The notes under the pieces: model-generated
The model's database searches: none
Told to the model about the DNA's origin: nothing
What the model saw: only the letters and a program-made list of their open reading frames with translations
Program-made: the position numbers and the translations under genes
DNA from: Bacteriovoracaceae bacterium
GTDB lineage: Bacteria; Bdellovibrionota; Bacteriovoracia; Bacteriovoracales; Bacteriovoracaceae
Length of the DNA stretch: 64,000 nt
Reading direction: 5' to 3'
NCBI GenBank assembly: GCA_947446575.1
Contig: CANFHC010000017.1
Span: forward strand, 1-64,000
Part shown: positions 1-9,215 of the stretch, piece by piece
Layout of the letters: each line of letters begins with the position of its first letter
Numbering within the stretch: the first letter of the stretch is position 1

Positions 1-59
1 ATAAGGCATCAATCTGACATCTAACTTGATAAGTAACTCTTTTGTAGTTTTTCAAAGCA

Positions 60-127
60 CAACTCCACTGTTTCAGTTGGACGATTTAGAGGACAATGAT
101 ATCCTTTTTCTAAATCGCCGGGAGTTG
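60..127. other. Nested inverted repeat in the leading intergenic region
   Basis: Positions 60-66 (CAACTCC) are complementary to 121-127 (GGAGTTG), and 82-90 (CGATTTAGA) to 109-117 (TCTAAATCG). The 9-bp inner arm sits inside the 7-bp outer arm. The rest of 1-365 holds no convincing gene on the plus strand. On the minus strand a stop-free frame spans 21-194 but has no ATG, GTG or TTG start. The structure could belong to an untranslated leader, a small RNA or a gene remnant; the sequence does not decide. Confidence 0.35.
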
Positions 128-365
128 CACTGGCAACGAGAATCCAGCTAGTAAAAATGAGGAGCAGGTGTGTATCTAAATAAGGGAAAACCCCCTAAAA
201 GTTGGCACTCTAACCTAGTATAAATTTGCTATTTAAGACTCCAATTACTTGATTATTAAACACGCTAGTTCAATCTTTGGTGAAATACTGGATTACACCT
301 ATAATCGAGACATCGCTTTCCTCTCAACCAAACCATCCGAGACGAAGCCGATAGGAGTACAGACT

Positions 366-623
366 ATGCATATGCCGACAAAAAACAATGCTAACATTGA
401 GACACCAAATCAGTATTCATTTTGGAGTTACTGTCTCGCACTTGTTTCAGTATTTGCGATTGCAGATGTAATAACAGGAGGTCTCATTCGTGAGTCTCTA
501 ATGCAGCATAAAGTTGAATATGGAATAACCGTATCCATTATGATTGCGACGGTTGGAGTTTATGCCTCAGATGGCTCCCCCGGGCTTAAGTTCGTGCGCG
601 CCTGCTCACGTCACAAGTTATGA
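366..623 (+). CDS. Small predicted membrane protein, unknown function
   Basis: An 86-residue protein read from the ATG at 366. AGGAG lies 8 bases upstream, which favours this start over a TTG at 249 that has no ribosome binding site. Residues about 18-40 form one hydrophobic segment and about 51-67 a weaker second one, so a one- or two-pass inner-membrane protein is likely. No family is recognised. A strong terminator follows 28 bases after the stop, which supports a real transcript. The composition near the C-terminus (Arg, Cys, His) is unremarkable. A gene remnant cannot be excluded. Confidence 0.45.
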   Translation: MHMPTKNNANIETPNQYSFWSYCLALVSVFAIADVITGGLIRESLMQHKVEYGITVSIMIATVGVYASDGSPGLKFVRACSRHKL

Positions 624-651
624 AGAAAGATCAAATTTAATCAATGAAGAT

Positions 652-685
652 ATAATAAAGGGCCTAGTGGAGGGCCCTTTATTAT
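652..685. terminator. Bidirectional intrinsic terminator
   Basis: A perfect 13-bp stem (652-664 with 673-685) has an 8-base loop, an A-rich 5' flank and a T-rich 3' flank. It lies between two convergent genes, the small membrane protein and the ureohydrolase, and can end transcription from both sides. Confidence 0.85.
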
Positions 686-691
686 TTTTAA

Positions 692-1762
692 CTATCGCTT
701 CTTAATATGTCCCATTGTCGCTAAACTCGCTGACGTCATCTTATATAATAACCTCATGCCAACGTTTGCGTCCCATTCATTGCTCTTATCTTTTGGATTT
801 GGAGCAACTTCCACCAAGTCAAAGCCCACAAGTTTTTTTCCACTGGCAACTAACTCATTAATGATCAACATGACTTCTTGGTAATCTAATCCGCCTGGCA
901 CCGGTGTTCCTGTGTTTGGACAAAAACGTGGATCAAGGCCGTCGATATCAAATGATATATAAACATGCTCTGGTAGTTTCGAGATTATTTCTTTGGCAAT
1001 CTTTTGAAAATTTTCGCCACTCATTTTTCTGCGCGCTAACGTTTGATCGAAATACACTTCCACTTTTTTATTTTCTTTTGTGTAGAGGTATTCTTGCTCA
1101 CAGAAGTCGCGAATTCCCACTTGAACAAGTTTACTGATGCCCGAAATTTTCTCCATCACATTATGCATGATTGAGGCGTGAGAGTTTTCAAATCCCATAT
1201 AAGCATTGCGAGTGTCAGAGTGAGCATCAAAGTGCAGGATTCCCAATTTAGGGTATTTTTCAGCGTAAGCTTTTATGGCCCCAAAAGGAGTTGCATGATC
1301 ACCACCAACGACAACGGCAATTTGATCGTTGCTTAACAGTTTTTTTGTTTCGTTATAAACTTCATTGTTTAAGTCATTACAGATCTGATTAACTTTCACT
1401 AAGTTTTTTTGCAGTACTTTATTTTTTGCCATCGTCGCATCATCAGCATCGATAATTTTTTTAGCAAGTAGCCTTCCTTCGGAATTGAGTTTTATTATTT
1501 TGGCACTTTCTTTTTTCATAAAAAGGCCAGCTTGATAAGCATCGATAAAATCTAAGTCAAAAAAATCAATTTGTTCGCTGGCCGCGAGGATAGCACCAGG
1601 ACCTTTTGATGTTCCTGCCTGATACGATGTTGTGACATCCCAAGGCACAGGAATAAACACAACGCGTGCTTCACTTTCTTTAAAAGGAAGGCCGTAAATT
1701 CCATCTTTTGATGTCGCTTTTGCGTTAGGATCAATAATTGTGCGAGTGCTTTTTTTAGTCAT
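692..1762 (-). CDS. speB: Ureohydrolase, agmatinase-like
   Basis: A 356-residue arginase/agmatinase-family enzyme that hydrolyses a guanidino group to urea using two Mn ions. All metal-binding motifs are visible: GGDH (His156), DAHSD (Asp179, His181, Asp183) and DIDGLDP (Asp272, Asp274, Asp277), followed by the family-typical NTGTPVPGG. Agmatine to putrescine is the most likely reaction, but arginase or another guanidino substrate cannot be excluded from motifs. It is about 40-50 residues longer than typical agmatinases; the extra lies in a charged insert near residues 80-145. AAGGTG precedes the ATG. It appears monocistronic, ending at a bidirectional terminator. Confidence 0.85.
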   Translation of the reverse strand: MTKKSTRTIIDPNAKATSKDGIYGLPFKESEARVVFIPVPWDVTTSYQAGTSKGPGAILAASEQIDFFDLDFIDAYQAGLFMKKESAKIIKLNSEGRLLAKKIIDADDATMAKNKVLQKNLVKVNQICNDLNNEVYNETKKLLSNDQIAVVVGGDHATPFGAIKAYAEKYPKLGILHFDAHSDTRNAYMGFENSHASIMHNVMEKISGISKLVQVGIRDFCEQEYLYTKENKKVEVYFDQTLARRKMSGENFQKIAKEIISKLPEHVYISFDIDGLDPRFCPNTGTPVPGGLDYQEVMLIINELVASGKKLVGFDLVEVAPNPKDKSNEWDANVGMRLLYKMTSASLATMGHIKKR

Positions 1763-1859
1763 AAATTTTCACCTTTTACTTAATATAAGTTTACTTTTAA
1801 GGGGTAAATGTTTCAAAATTAAGCCGAACATATCACAAAATAAAAGATAGGTCACGGCC

Positions 1860-2567
1860 ATGAAAAACTTTATTTTCCTTTTCTTAGTATTAACTCAATC
1901 GGCTTTCGCTGATCATATTCGAATAATTTCCGTCTCAGGCACGGCTGAGAAGAGTTTTGAGCCCGATTTGGCCAGAATTCAGTTGAGTGTATGGGGAAAA
2001 GCGGAGAGCGCCAAATCAGCTCAAGGACTCTCTAATACTCAAATGGAAAACGTCAAAAAAGGATTAGAGGCCTTTCAAATAAAGTCTGCTGATATTCAAA
2101 CAACTGGTTATGAATTAAATCCAGATTATATTTATGATAATAAAACAAATATTAATAAAATTGTAGGTTACACAACAACACAAAGCTTGCGAGTCACTTT
2201 AAAAAAAGTTTCTCTTGTTGGTAAATTATTAGATGAAATTAGTATCGATGCAAAAAACATGAAGGCCGGGACTAATGTTCAGTCAGTGTCATGGGATTTA
2301 GAAAAGCGCGATGAAATTGAAAGAGGCTTATTAGTTGAAGCCGTTAAAAGTGCAGAAACGCAAGCAGCTATGCTCGCAGGCGCTGCCAAAGTAAAAATCA
2401 AAAGCCTCTATCATTTATCGCCTCAGTCAACTGTCAGTCCAGTTCCTTTTTATGCACGAGACGCCATGATGACTAAATCAATGTCAGTTAGTCATGAAGC
2501 TACAACTGTCGCAACCGGAGAAGTCAAAGTTCAGGCAAGTGTGGGCGCTGATTACGAAATTGAGTAA
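1860..2567 (+). CDS. SIMPL-domain (DUF541) periplasmic protein
   Basis: A 235-residue protein with a signal peptide (residues 1-17, ending AFA before DHIRI). The mature part follows the SIMPL/DUF541 pattern: the early strand ISVSGTAEKSFEPDLARIQL, the middle strand GYTTTQSLRVTLK, and a late stretch of Ala-rich helix. The biochemical role of the family is unclear; members are periplasmic or outer-membrane associated. It is divergent from the ureohydrolase and converges on the thioredoxin gene with only 8 bases between stops. No operon partner is visible. Confidence 0.8.
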   Translation: MKNFIFLFLVLTQSAFADHIRIISVSGTAEKSFEPDLARIQLSVWGKAESAKSAQGLSNTQMENVKKGLEAFQIKSADIQTTGYELNPDYIYDNKTNINKIVGYTTTQSLRVTLKKVSLVGKLLDEISIDAKNMKAGTNVQSVSWDLEKRDEIERGLLVEAVKSAETQAAMLAGAAKVKIKSLYHLSPQSTVSPVPFYARDAMMTKSMSVSHEATTVATGEVKVQASVGADYEIE

Positions 2568-2575
2568 TTATTTTT

Positions 2576-3019
2576 TTAATAAAATTGGCTAACCCATTTT
2601 TGAAATTGATCTAATGGAAATGCTCCTGACTGGCGAGAAATTTCTTTTCCATTTTTAAATACGAGTAGAGAAGGTATTCCTCGAATATTAAATTGTTGAG
2701 AAGTCTGAGGAAATTTTTCAGTATTAAGTTTTAAAAAAACTAATTTTCCTTGAGACATTTGTGAAGCTGTTTCAAAAGTAGGGGCAAAGCTCTTACATGG
2801 ACCACACCAAGGCGCCCAAAAATCCACAACCACAGGAAGTTCAGATTTCGAAACGACTTTCAAAAGTCCTGTATGGTCAATTTCACTTACGAGCTTATGG
2901 AATTTTAAAGTCGTTTGGCATTTTCCACAGACGGCACTATTGGCCGCAAGCCTTGAGATGGCGATTTTGTTCACGGCATGGCATTGGGGACAACATGTAT
3001 AAGTAAATAATTCGCTCAT
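2576..3019 (-). CDS. trxC: Thioredoxin 2 (zinc-binding N-terminus)
   Basis: A 147-residue cytoplasmic disulfide reductase. The thioredoxin active site WCGPC is at 71-75 (Cys72, Cys75), with the cis-proline segment RGIPSLLVF further on. The N-terminus carries two CxxC pairs (Cys10/Cys13 and Cys31/Cys34), the zinc-binding hallmark that separates TrxC from TrxA. Length matches the family (about 140). AAGGAG lies just upstream of the ATG. TrxC genes are often part of oxidative stress responses, but no regulatory site is recognised here. Confidence 0.9.
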   Translation of the reverse strand: MSELFTYTCCPQCHAVNKIAISRLAANSAVCGKCQTTLKFHKLVSEIDHTGLLKVVSKSELPVVVDFWAPWCGPCKSFAPTFETASQMSQGKLVFLKLNTEKFPQTSQQFNIRGIPSLLVFKNGKEISRQSGAFPLDQFQKWVSQFY

Positions 3020-3155
3020 AGATCTCCTTAAGGGAACTCTTTCATTTCTATTTTGAGCAATTCTTTAAGGTTAGACAAGCTTTTGCTTAAAAATGAAGAG
3101 AGTAAATTCTACAGGACTCATTGAGTATTATCGCCTTCAGACATACCTTTATCCT

Positions 3156-3821
3156 ATGAGAAAAAAACTATTACTTTTATCAGCTTTATCCCTTTGGTGC
3201 GCTCAATCTTTTGCGGCCCCGGCAACTAGTTATCAAACTTGTCTTAATTCACTTCGTGAAGATGGTCATGCAATGATTGCTGAAATTAATGATACCCTCA
3301 GAATCGTATATCTTAAAAAATCAACATACGATCGCGACTTATTTGTCGTAGATACTCAAAAATTTTATTCTTGTGGTGAACTTTCAATTCAGAGTCCAAC
3401 TTCAACGGAAGATGTTCTAAATTTTGATGCAATACTTTTAATTGGAAAAAGCCCTTTTCCTATTATGGCCGAAATACCAAATGTCTTAACGTTTGGAGCA
3501 GAAGATTTCGTAATTCGTGATGGAAGGGCGAGTAACGGCGAGAAATTAAACTGCGTTGAAATTACTTCTTCTCAATTTGATCCAGCATTTGTCGAAACTG
3601 TTGGTGCAAGGCTTAAAGGTTTTTCAATTGAATTTAAGGAAACTATTGCCAATAAAAAAAATCAAGAGAGATCTGGCATCTGGGGCCCTGGATGGAGTGC
3701 CAAATCGGGAATTGAAAGTGATCGTAATTCTTATTTAAAAGTTCTTAAAAGCTGTTCAGCTATTACAGCTCTTAAAGAATTAAGTACTTCTGTCGTTAAA
3801 GAATTAAAGTCTTTAAAGTAA
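3156..3821 (+). CDS. Secreted protein of unknown function
   Basis: A 221-residue protein read from the ATG at 3156, because the next residues form a clear signal peptide (MRKKLLLL followed by a hydrophobic core, ending QSFA before APATS). An upstream in-frame ATG at 3093 would bury this signal behind 21 polar residues. The mature protein has four cysteines, near residues 31, 73, 130 and 201, which could form two disulfides in the periplasm. No family is recognised. It ends 5 bases from the convergent kinase gene, so the two share a 3' boundary. Confidence 0.65.
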   Translation: MRKKLLLLSALSLWCAQSFAAPATSYQTCLNSLREDGHAMIAEINDTLRIVYLKKSTYDRDLFVVDTQKFYSCGELSIQSPTSTEDVLNFDAILLIGKSPFPIMAEIPNVLTFGAEDFVIRDGRASNGEKLNCVEITSSQFDPAFVETVGARLKGFSIEFKETIANKKNQERSGIWGPGWSAKSGIESDRNSYLKVLKSCSAITALKELSTSVVKELKSLK

Positions 3822-3826
3822 AAATT

Positions 3827-5242
3827 TTAAACTGGAAGGCGAATAATAAAAGTACTTCCCTTTGTTGTGTTTATTTCTACGTCTACAGATCCGTTATGGG
3901 CCTCTACGATAGATTTCACAAGGCTCAAGCCTAATCCAATACCTTTTTCCGCTCTACTGTTTTCTCCCCGATAGAGTCGCTTCCAGATATGAGGGAGCTC
4001 CTGAGGATTTATACCAATACCTTGATCAGTTATTTTAATAATAGCTTGTTGGTTGTGCTTATAAAAAGATACGATAATCTCGCTATGCTCGGGCGAGTAT
4101 TTAATGGCATTATCAATTAGGTTGGCCAATGCTTGCCGTATTTTTTTTCTATCTACATATATGTCTAATTTAGATTTTGTTGATGCCTCATCAATGACGA
4201 TTGAAATTTCTTTTTGCTCAGCTACAATCTCATAAAGATCAATAATATCTTGGCAAATAGATCCGAGATCAACTTCTTCTTTCTTTAAATTTTGCAATCC
4301 AGATTCAACTTCAGTGATATCAGTCATCATTTTAAATTCAGACAAAATTTCATCAATTCCTTCAATGCAATCTTCAAAAACTTGTCTTGCCTCGAGATCA
4401 GTAATGACTTTTTTCTTCAAATGAACTTCGGCCATTGCTCTAATGCTGGTCAGAGGCGTGCGCAGCTCGTGTGCGATTGTATCAAGAGTTTGGCGCATCC
4501 CTTGATTCGACACTTTAATCCGATCGAGCATTTGGTTAAAGAGTAATGAGAGGTCATCAAGTTCGTCTTTGTTGCCAGATATAGGAACGCGGGCTTCCTC
4601 GTCACCTTTACTGATACTATTTAAAGTTTGAATAAGTTCTCGAATTGGGTGCAAAACTCTATTGGAAAAAAGCACTCCACCAATTCCACCAATGATTAAG
4701 GCCACTGCTAAAACTTCTGCAAATATTTCTTCGAAACGATCGAGTATTTCATCGCGGTCATCTACCGTTTTACCAACTTGTAAATATTCACCAGTTTTTG
4801 ATTTTAATGAAATAACTTCTAAATCGTCTTCGTGACGTTTGGTTTTAATATAGAACCAGCGCGTTTTATCGTTCATTTCATATAGGCCATGTTCAATTTC
4901 TTTTAAATTAAAAATGGGAAGTTTTCCTTCGGTTTGAAAAAAAATTGTATTGTGATCAGCTCCTTCAATACGCACAAAAAATTCTGAATTTTCGGGAAAT
5001 GCTATATCTGGAGAATGCATATAAGTGTTTAGAGCACCGATTCCACCTAGACGGTAAATAGCATTGTATTCATTGTATTTTGCTTCAAGGATTTCATGGT
5101 CTTTATCTTTTAGGGATCGAGAGTAAAGAATAAAAAAAACGAAAAACAGGAAACATAAACTTAAAATTAAAATAAGCAAATGCCACAAAGTCATTTTTAC
5201 GCCAGGTTGGCGAGCGAGATGTTTAATCTTGCTTAAGAACAT
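3827..5242 (-). CDS. Sensor histidine kinase with HAMP domain
   Basis: A 471-residue inner-membrane kinase. One transmembrane helix spans about 20-40 and a second about 174-193, flanking a roughly 130-residue sensor region. HAMP follows at about 194-247. The phosphoacceptor is His258 in DTIAHELRTP. The N box (NLIDNAIKYS, 374-383), G1 (DQGIG, 406-410) and G2 (GIGLGLS, 434-440) are intact, so it should be active. It overlaps the 3' end of its response regulator by 20 bases, so the pair is translationally coupled. The signal sensed cannot be read from the sequence; the architecture resembles CusS/CopS-type kinases but carries no obvious metal motif. Confidence 0.9.
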   Translation of the reverse strand: MFLSKIKHLARQPGVKMTLWHLLILILSLCFLFFVFFILYSRSLKDKDHEILEAKYNEYNAIYRLGGIGALNTYMHSPDIAFPENSEFFVRIEGADHNTIFFQTEGKLPIFNLKEIEHGLYEMNDKTRWFYIKTKRHEDDLEVISLKSKTGEYLQVGKTVDDRDEILDRFEEIFAEVLAVALIIGGIGGVLFSNRVLHPIRELIQTLNSISKGDEEARVPISGNKDELDDLSLLFNQMLDRIKVSNQGMRQTLDTIAHELRTPLTSIRAMAEVHLKKKVITDLEARQVFEDCIEGIDEILSEFKMMTDITEVESGLQNLKKEEVDLGSICQDIIDLYEIVAEQKEISIVIDEASTKSKLDIYVDRKKIRQALANLIDNAIKYSPEHSEIIVSFYKHNQQAIIKITDQGIGINPQELPHIWKRLYRGENSRAEKGIGLGLSLVKSIVEAHNGSVDVEINTTKGSTFIIRLPV

Positions 5243-5909
5243 AACCTACGCCTCGATGGGTCTGAATGATTTTTTCGCTGAAGTCTTTATCAACTTTATT
5301 GCGAAGACGACATACAAGAACATCGACAACATTAGTTTGTGGATCAAAATCATATCCCCAAACTTTTTCAAGAATAAGGGCCTTTGTTATAACTTTTTCT
5401 GGGTTTCTTAAAAAGTAATCTAGTAATGAAAATTCTTTAACTTGTAGGGAGATTTTTTTACCTTGGCGAAAAACTTCTCTTTTTTCCAAGTCCATAGTTA
5501 GATCACCATAAGTTAATTTCTTTTCTTCAATTGGTGAATGAATTGTTGTTACAGCTCTTCTAAGGAGTGCTTGGACTCTCGCTAGCAGTTCGGCGAATGC
5601 AAAAGGTTTTACTAAGTAATCATCACCTCCAGCTTGCAGGCCTTGAACTCTTTCTTCTAAAGATTTTTTTGCACTTAAAATGAGTACAGGTGTGGAAATG
5701 TTTTCTTCACGCATTTTTGATAAAAGAGTAAGCCCGTCAATACCAGGTAACATAACATCAAGTATAATGATGTCGTAAATATTATTCTTTAATTTTGTCC
5801 AGGCGGCATGTCCTTCTACTGCAGAATCAATAATAAATCCTTCTGCTTTTAACCCAAGTTCAAGTACCTCTAAAATTTTTGAATCGTCTTCAATAATTAA
5901 AGTTCTCAT
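5223..5909 (-). CDS. OmpR-family response regulator
   Basis: A 228-residue DNA-binding regulator. The receiver domain (1-115) has the acidic pair in IIEDD, phosphoacceptor Asp51 in ILDVMLPGIDG, Ser79 at the switch position (usually Thr/Ser) and Lys101 in VKPF. A winged-helix effector domain follows (about 130-226), ending in the typical THRGVGYVL. It is the first gene of a two-gene unit with the kinase at 3827-5242. Target genes are not evident; the neighbouring sulfatase-fold gene lies upstream on the same strand beyond a hairpin. Confidence 0.9.
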   Translation of the reverse strand: MRTLIIEDDSKILEVLELGLKAEGFIIDSAVEGHAAWTKLKNNIYDIIILDVMLPGIDGLTLLSKMREENISTPVLILSAKKSLEERVQGLQAGGDDYLVKPFAFAELLARVQALLRRAVTTIHSPIEEKKLTYGDLTMDLEKREVFRQGKKISLQVKEFSLLDYFLRNPEKVITKALILEKVWGYDFDPQTNVVDVLVCRLRNKVDKDFSEKIIQTHRGVGYVLKQD

Positions 5910-5989
5910 AAATACAACCTACCTATGCTGTTAGACTTAGGCACATCTTACTTAAATATATTCTGGAACGCCAGAGAGGTAGGGAATTG

Positions 5990-6015
5990 ATTACAGGGCT
6001 TTTTCACCCTGTAAT
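5990..6015 (-). terminator. Hairpin after the sulfatase-fold gene
   Basis: A 9-bp perfect stem (5990-5998 with 6007-6015) with an 8-base loop lies 12 bases past the stop of the gene at 6027-8048. No long T run follows on the minus strand, so it may be a weak terminator or an mRNA-stabilising hairpin. Confidence 0.45.
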
Positions 6016-6026
6016 GATGATTTAAT

Positions 6027-8048
6027 CTAGTATAAATGAGGATTATGGTGGAGCAAATACTTGGCCGATTCGTATAGACCTTTAGATAGGGTTTCCATCT
6101 CTCGGTATTTATCTGGAAATTGAGTTTTGACATCTTCGTTTGGATTAGGTGCAGTGTGATGAATAAGCTTTCCCTGACCATTATAAGGAATGTATTCGAA
6201 ATAAAATTCATTATCTAGAAGTGATAAGTGAAATGGAGCGCTCCAGTTATATGAAAATGCGGCACGGTATTGATCTAGTGCTGGATTAAAAAGATCTCGA
6301 CCAAAGCTTCTAGTCTTATATGGAACACCAGCTAAGGCTGCAGCCGTAGGCATTACGTCCATCTCAGAAGCGATTTTAGTTTCAACCCCTGCCTTTATAT
6401 ATTTAGGAGAGTGAATAACCAAAGGAACATGGTATCCATTTGAGATATTGCGTTCCCAATCTTGTAAATTTTGGGCACCATTATTTGGTAGACTGTGATC
6501 ACCGAAAACGAAGAAAATAGTGTTTTCATACCAGCTTGATTTGCGTGCCATTTCAAAAAACTTTCCTAGTGCATAATCCTGCAGTCTCATCGCATTGAAT
6601 TCGGCCATGGAATCAAAGCCGTAATCACGAATTTCTTTTTCCGAAATATCTTTTGTTGTTAAAGCTTTAAAAGAGTCATTGTCAGTTGGAATGGTATACG
6701 GACGATGAAATCCTGAACTTTGAATTAAGGCAAAAAATGGTTTCGATAAATCGCGCTCGTTAAATACTCCCATCGATTCTTTAAATAAATTGAGATCTGA
6801 AATTCCCCAAACATCAACACGTTTACTTTTATAAGAGCCTTCTTCGTAAATATGAAGCCCCGGAATATTATAACTAAGCACTCCTCGGATATTTCCCCAA
6901 TTAGCACTTCCTCCTAAAAAATAATATTTTTCATATCCCTTCAATTCACCGATAGAAGAATGCTGATTCACAACGAATGGGTTTCTAGATCCAGTTTGAA
7001 CTTTAGAAATATCTGGCAGAGAGGTGACCGCAGCAAAAAGTGAACGAGCTGTGGCAACTGTCGGTGTGTAGTATTTTGTAAAGAGCAATGATTCTGAAGC
7101 TAGCTTATCTAGGTTGGGAGTAGGATTAACTTTTGATCCTCCTAAGCCAGTTTTATAATAGCCCATAGACTCCATGATGATGACTACAACATTAGGATGC
7201 TGTTTTTGTCTTTCGGGATTTCCCGGATATTCACGAATAAAATTTAAATGTTTTTCATCATAGTTAGGTGAGTTTTTATCAATGCCTAAAAAAGTTGCAA
7301 CGACAGGATACGCCTGATGTACTTTTTCTTCGTCATAATCACTTACTCTAAAATTGTATGTATCGGCAACATAGAGAACGGGATTAAGCGCAAGATTAGA
7401 GGTAAAGGGATCTGGCGAAGCAAAAGCTTCAGACCAACGCAGTGGATACCACTTTGAACTTCCGTAAATTCCTAATGCAAAAATTAAGAAAAAACTAGTG
7501 ATGCTTATAACTTTATCTTTTTTAGTTCCAGCGTGCCACGTCTCTAGCAATGGAGTGACGAATCTACTCATAATGAAATAAGCAAGAACTGTAAATCCAA
7601 CAATGATTAGTAATAAAAGTGGCCAAGGATAAGTTTCTCTTACCATTTCAAAAGAGATGGCCGGGTTCTTTAAAAATTGTATAACAGTAGCATTTAGCCG
7701 AGATTTTAAATAACCAAAATATCCAGCATCAGTGACGTATAAAAATGAAATAAGTCCAAATAGGATAGTATAAAAAATATTGTTTATTCGAATTTTTGAA
7801 AAAGTTTTCATTGGAAGATTGATAAATACTATAGCCGGAACTAATAAAATCATGGCCAAGCGTAAATCAAATTTAAAACCCAAATAAAGAGCATGACCAA
7901 TATAAGCAGTATTTGAGGCTGAGATTTCGCGGTGGAAAAAGGCTAAAAAAATCAGACGGAAAAAAGTGAAAGTTGCCATCTGAAAAAGCAATAACGAATA
8001 AAGAAACTTTAGTTTCGGAGTGTTTAAGAATTTATTTTTCATTCTCAA
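6027..8048 (-). CDS. LtaS/OpgB-like sulfatase-fold membrane enzyme
   Basis: A 673-residue protein with about five transmembrane helices in the first 200 residues and a large periplasmic alkaline-phosphatase-superfamily domain (about 285-600). Key residues are visible: Glu293 in VVIIMES, the nucleophile threonine in TVATARSL (likely Thr333), and FGDHSLP supplying the Asp-His metal pair. By analogy with LtaS and OpgB it should move phosphoglycerol or phosphoethanolamine groups onto a cell-envelope polymer or lipid. The substrate is not decided by sequence. It lies upstream of the OmpR-type regulator on the same strand, but the hairpin between them and a gap of about 120 bases argue against one operon. 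Confidence 0.8.
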   Translation of the reverse strand: MRMKNKFLNTPKLKFLYSLLLFQMATFTFFRLIFLAFFHREISASNTAYIGHALYLGFKFDLRLAMILLVPAIVFINLPMKTFSKIRINNIFYTILFGLISFLYVTDAGYFGYLKSRLNATVIQFLKNPAISFEMVRETYPWPLLLLIIVGFTVLAYFIMSRFVTPLLETWHAGTKKDKVISITSFFLIFALGIYGSSKWYPLRWSEAFASPDPFTSNLALNPVLYVADTYNFRVSDYDEEKVHQAYPVVATFLGIDKNSPNYDEKHLNFIREYPGNPERQKQHPNVVVIIMESMGYYKTGLGGSKVNPTPNLDKLASESLLFTKYYTPTVATARSLFAAVTSLPDISKVQTGSRNPFVVNQHSSIGELKGYEKYYFLGGSANWGNIRGVLSYNIPGLHIYEEGSYKSKRVDVWGISDLNLFKESMGVFNERDLSKPFFALIQSSGFHRPYTIPTDNDSFKALTTKDISEKEIRDYGFDSMAEFNAMRLQDYALGKFFEMARKSSWYENTIFFVFGDHSLPNNGAQNLQDWERNISNGYHVPLVIHSPKYIKAGVETKIASEMDVMPTAAALAGVPYKTRSFGRDLFNPALDQYRAAFSYNWSAPFHLSLLDNEFYFEYIPYNGQGKLIHHTAPNPNEDVKTQFPDKYREMETLSKGLYESAKYLLHHNPHLY

Positions 8049-8117
8049 TATATACGTTAAGATGTGTAAAAAATAAATGCTTTTAAATCAAGTTATGCGC
8101 CAAGAGTCACAAGGAAA

Positions 8118-8996
8118 TCATTTATTGAAAATGACTTTAAAAATTCTTTGTTGAAGATCGAGTGCCACTTTGCTTACAGAGGGTGCCATTAAATGGTGAG
8201 GCTCACTTCCCGCATACCAAACATGCGTGACATTTACTGCGTCTCTTTCAATGACTTCTTGAGACGCAGTTGTTTTAACCGTTAAATCGCCTTCAGTTAA
8301 AAACAAGTGCAAGGGAATAGTTATTGTTTTTCCCTCACGGTGCTCATTATAAACCAAAAGACCTAATTTTTTAATTTGCCGGGCTGTCGTTATTGGCAAA
8401 GTCTGATTGTAAAACTGGCGGTCAATAGTCATAACTTTTAAATCGCGAAAGCGTGTAAAAAAATAGGCAATGTTTATTGAAAGACCATTAAAAAGTATTT
8501 CTATTAATCTATCAAAAAATGTTTTTAGCCTCTGAACAAAAAAAGGCGATACTAAATGCTGGCTCTTGAGTGCTAGTGGGGTTTGATTGTGTAAAAGAAA
8601 GTCATGCAATAAAAGACCTCCTGTTGAAAATCCCGCCGTATGAACTTCTTCAAAACAAGAACAAACTAAAGTTAATTTTAGGGCCATTATTTTTTGCCAG
8701 TATTCATGGCGATAAGAGTTGGCAACCTTGGCAGTTGAGCCATGTCCAGGAATGAGAAAACCTATAACACTCCAGCCTTGTTCGATAAAAGGAGCAGCGA
8801 TCGTGAGCATTTCACCAGGAGTACCCATATATCCATGTGCTAAAAAAAGTGCTTTATTTATTTCAGGTTTCCCTTGGATCCAAAAAGCTTTTTTCTCCTT
8901 CGTCATGACTTGGGTATCATCAATTCGTGAATACTCTAAATAGAGTTCTTCATAAAAATTTAAGTATTGATCGCGGGCATTTTTTTTCTCATTCAT
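8118..8996 (-). CDS. Alpha/beta hydrolase, carboxylesterase/lysophospholipase-like
   Basis: A 292-residue cytoplasmic hydrolase. An oxyanion-type HG motif occurs in LFLAHGYMGTP (about 52-60) and PGHG follows at about 83-86. The nucleophile is Ser124 in GFSTG. An acid candidate lies in TEGDLTVK (about 235) and the catalytic histidine in SEPHHLM (about 265). No signal peptide or membrane helix is apparent. The fold is clear; the substrate (ester, lipid or acyl donor) is not. It reads in the same direction as the sulfatase-fold gene, 69 bases upstream of it, so they could be co-transcribed. Confidence 0.8.
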   Translation of the reverse strand: MNEKKNARDQYLNFYEELYLEYSRIDDTQVMTKEKKAFWIQGKPEINKALFLAHGYMGTPGEMLTIAAPFIEQGWSVIGFLIPGHGSTAKVANSYRHEYWQKIMALKLTLVCSCFEEVHTAGFSTGGLLLHDFLLHNQTPLALKSQHLVSPFFVQRLKTFFDRLIEILFNGLSINIAYFFTRFRDLKVMTIDRQFYNQTLPITTARQIKKLGLLVYNEHREGKTITIPLHLFLTEGDLTVKTTASQEVIERDAVNVTHVWYAGSEPHHLMAPSVSKVALDLQQRIFKVIFNK

Positions 8997-9079
8997 AATC
9001 CATATATTGTATCTGTATTTTTTTACAGCTGCACTATTTTGTCGCTCTTGGAGCAGCTACTGCAACTTTGCAAGCTCGC

Positions 9080-9205
9080 ATGGGAGCTGGTCGTCTTAAC
9101 TGGATAGACTATGGAGTGTGGTATGCGAAGTATGGAAATAAAACGTTTACTCTTTTTTTAAAAGCAGATCATTCTTGGAGCGATCTAAAATCAGTTATTA
9201 GATAA
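9080..9205 (+). pseudogene. Short reading frame, possible gene remnant
   Basis: The stretch 8997-9376 has no full gene. A plus-strand frame is open from 8999 to a TAA at 9203-9205; its only ATG is at 9080, giving 41 residues (begins MGAGRLNWIDYGVWYAKYG). The composition is protein-like and the openness extends upstream of the ATG (residues read LGAATATLQAR), which suggests the 3' end of a decayed gene. A TTG at 9068 preceded by TTGGAG is an alternative start. A hairpin follows directly. It could also be a genuine small protein. Confidence 0.35.
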
Positions 9206-9215
9206 TTTAAAAATT

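Noticed and set aside
1-250. Integron attC-like site
   Set aside because: Palindromes are present but the RYYYAAC and GTTRRRY core ends do not frame them, and no integrase or cassette array is seen.
3093-3155. Upstream ATG for the secreted protein at 3156
   Set aside because: It places 21 polar residues before a clear signal peptide.
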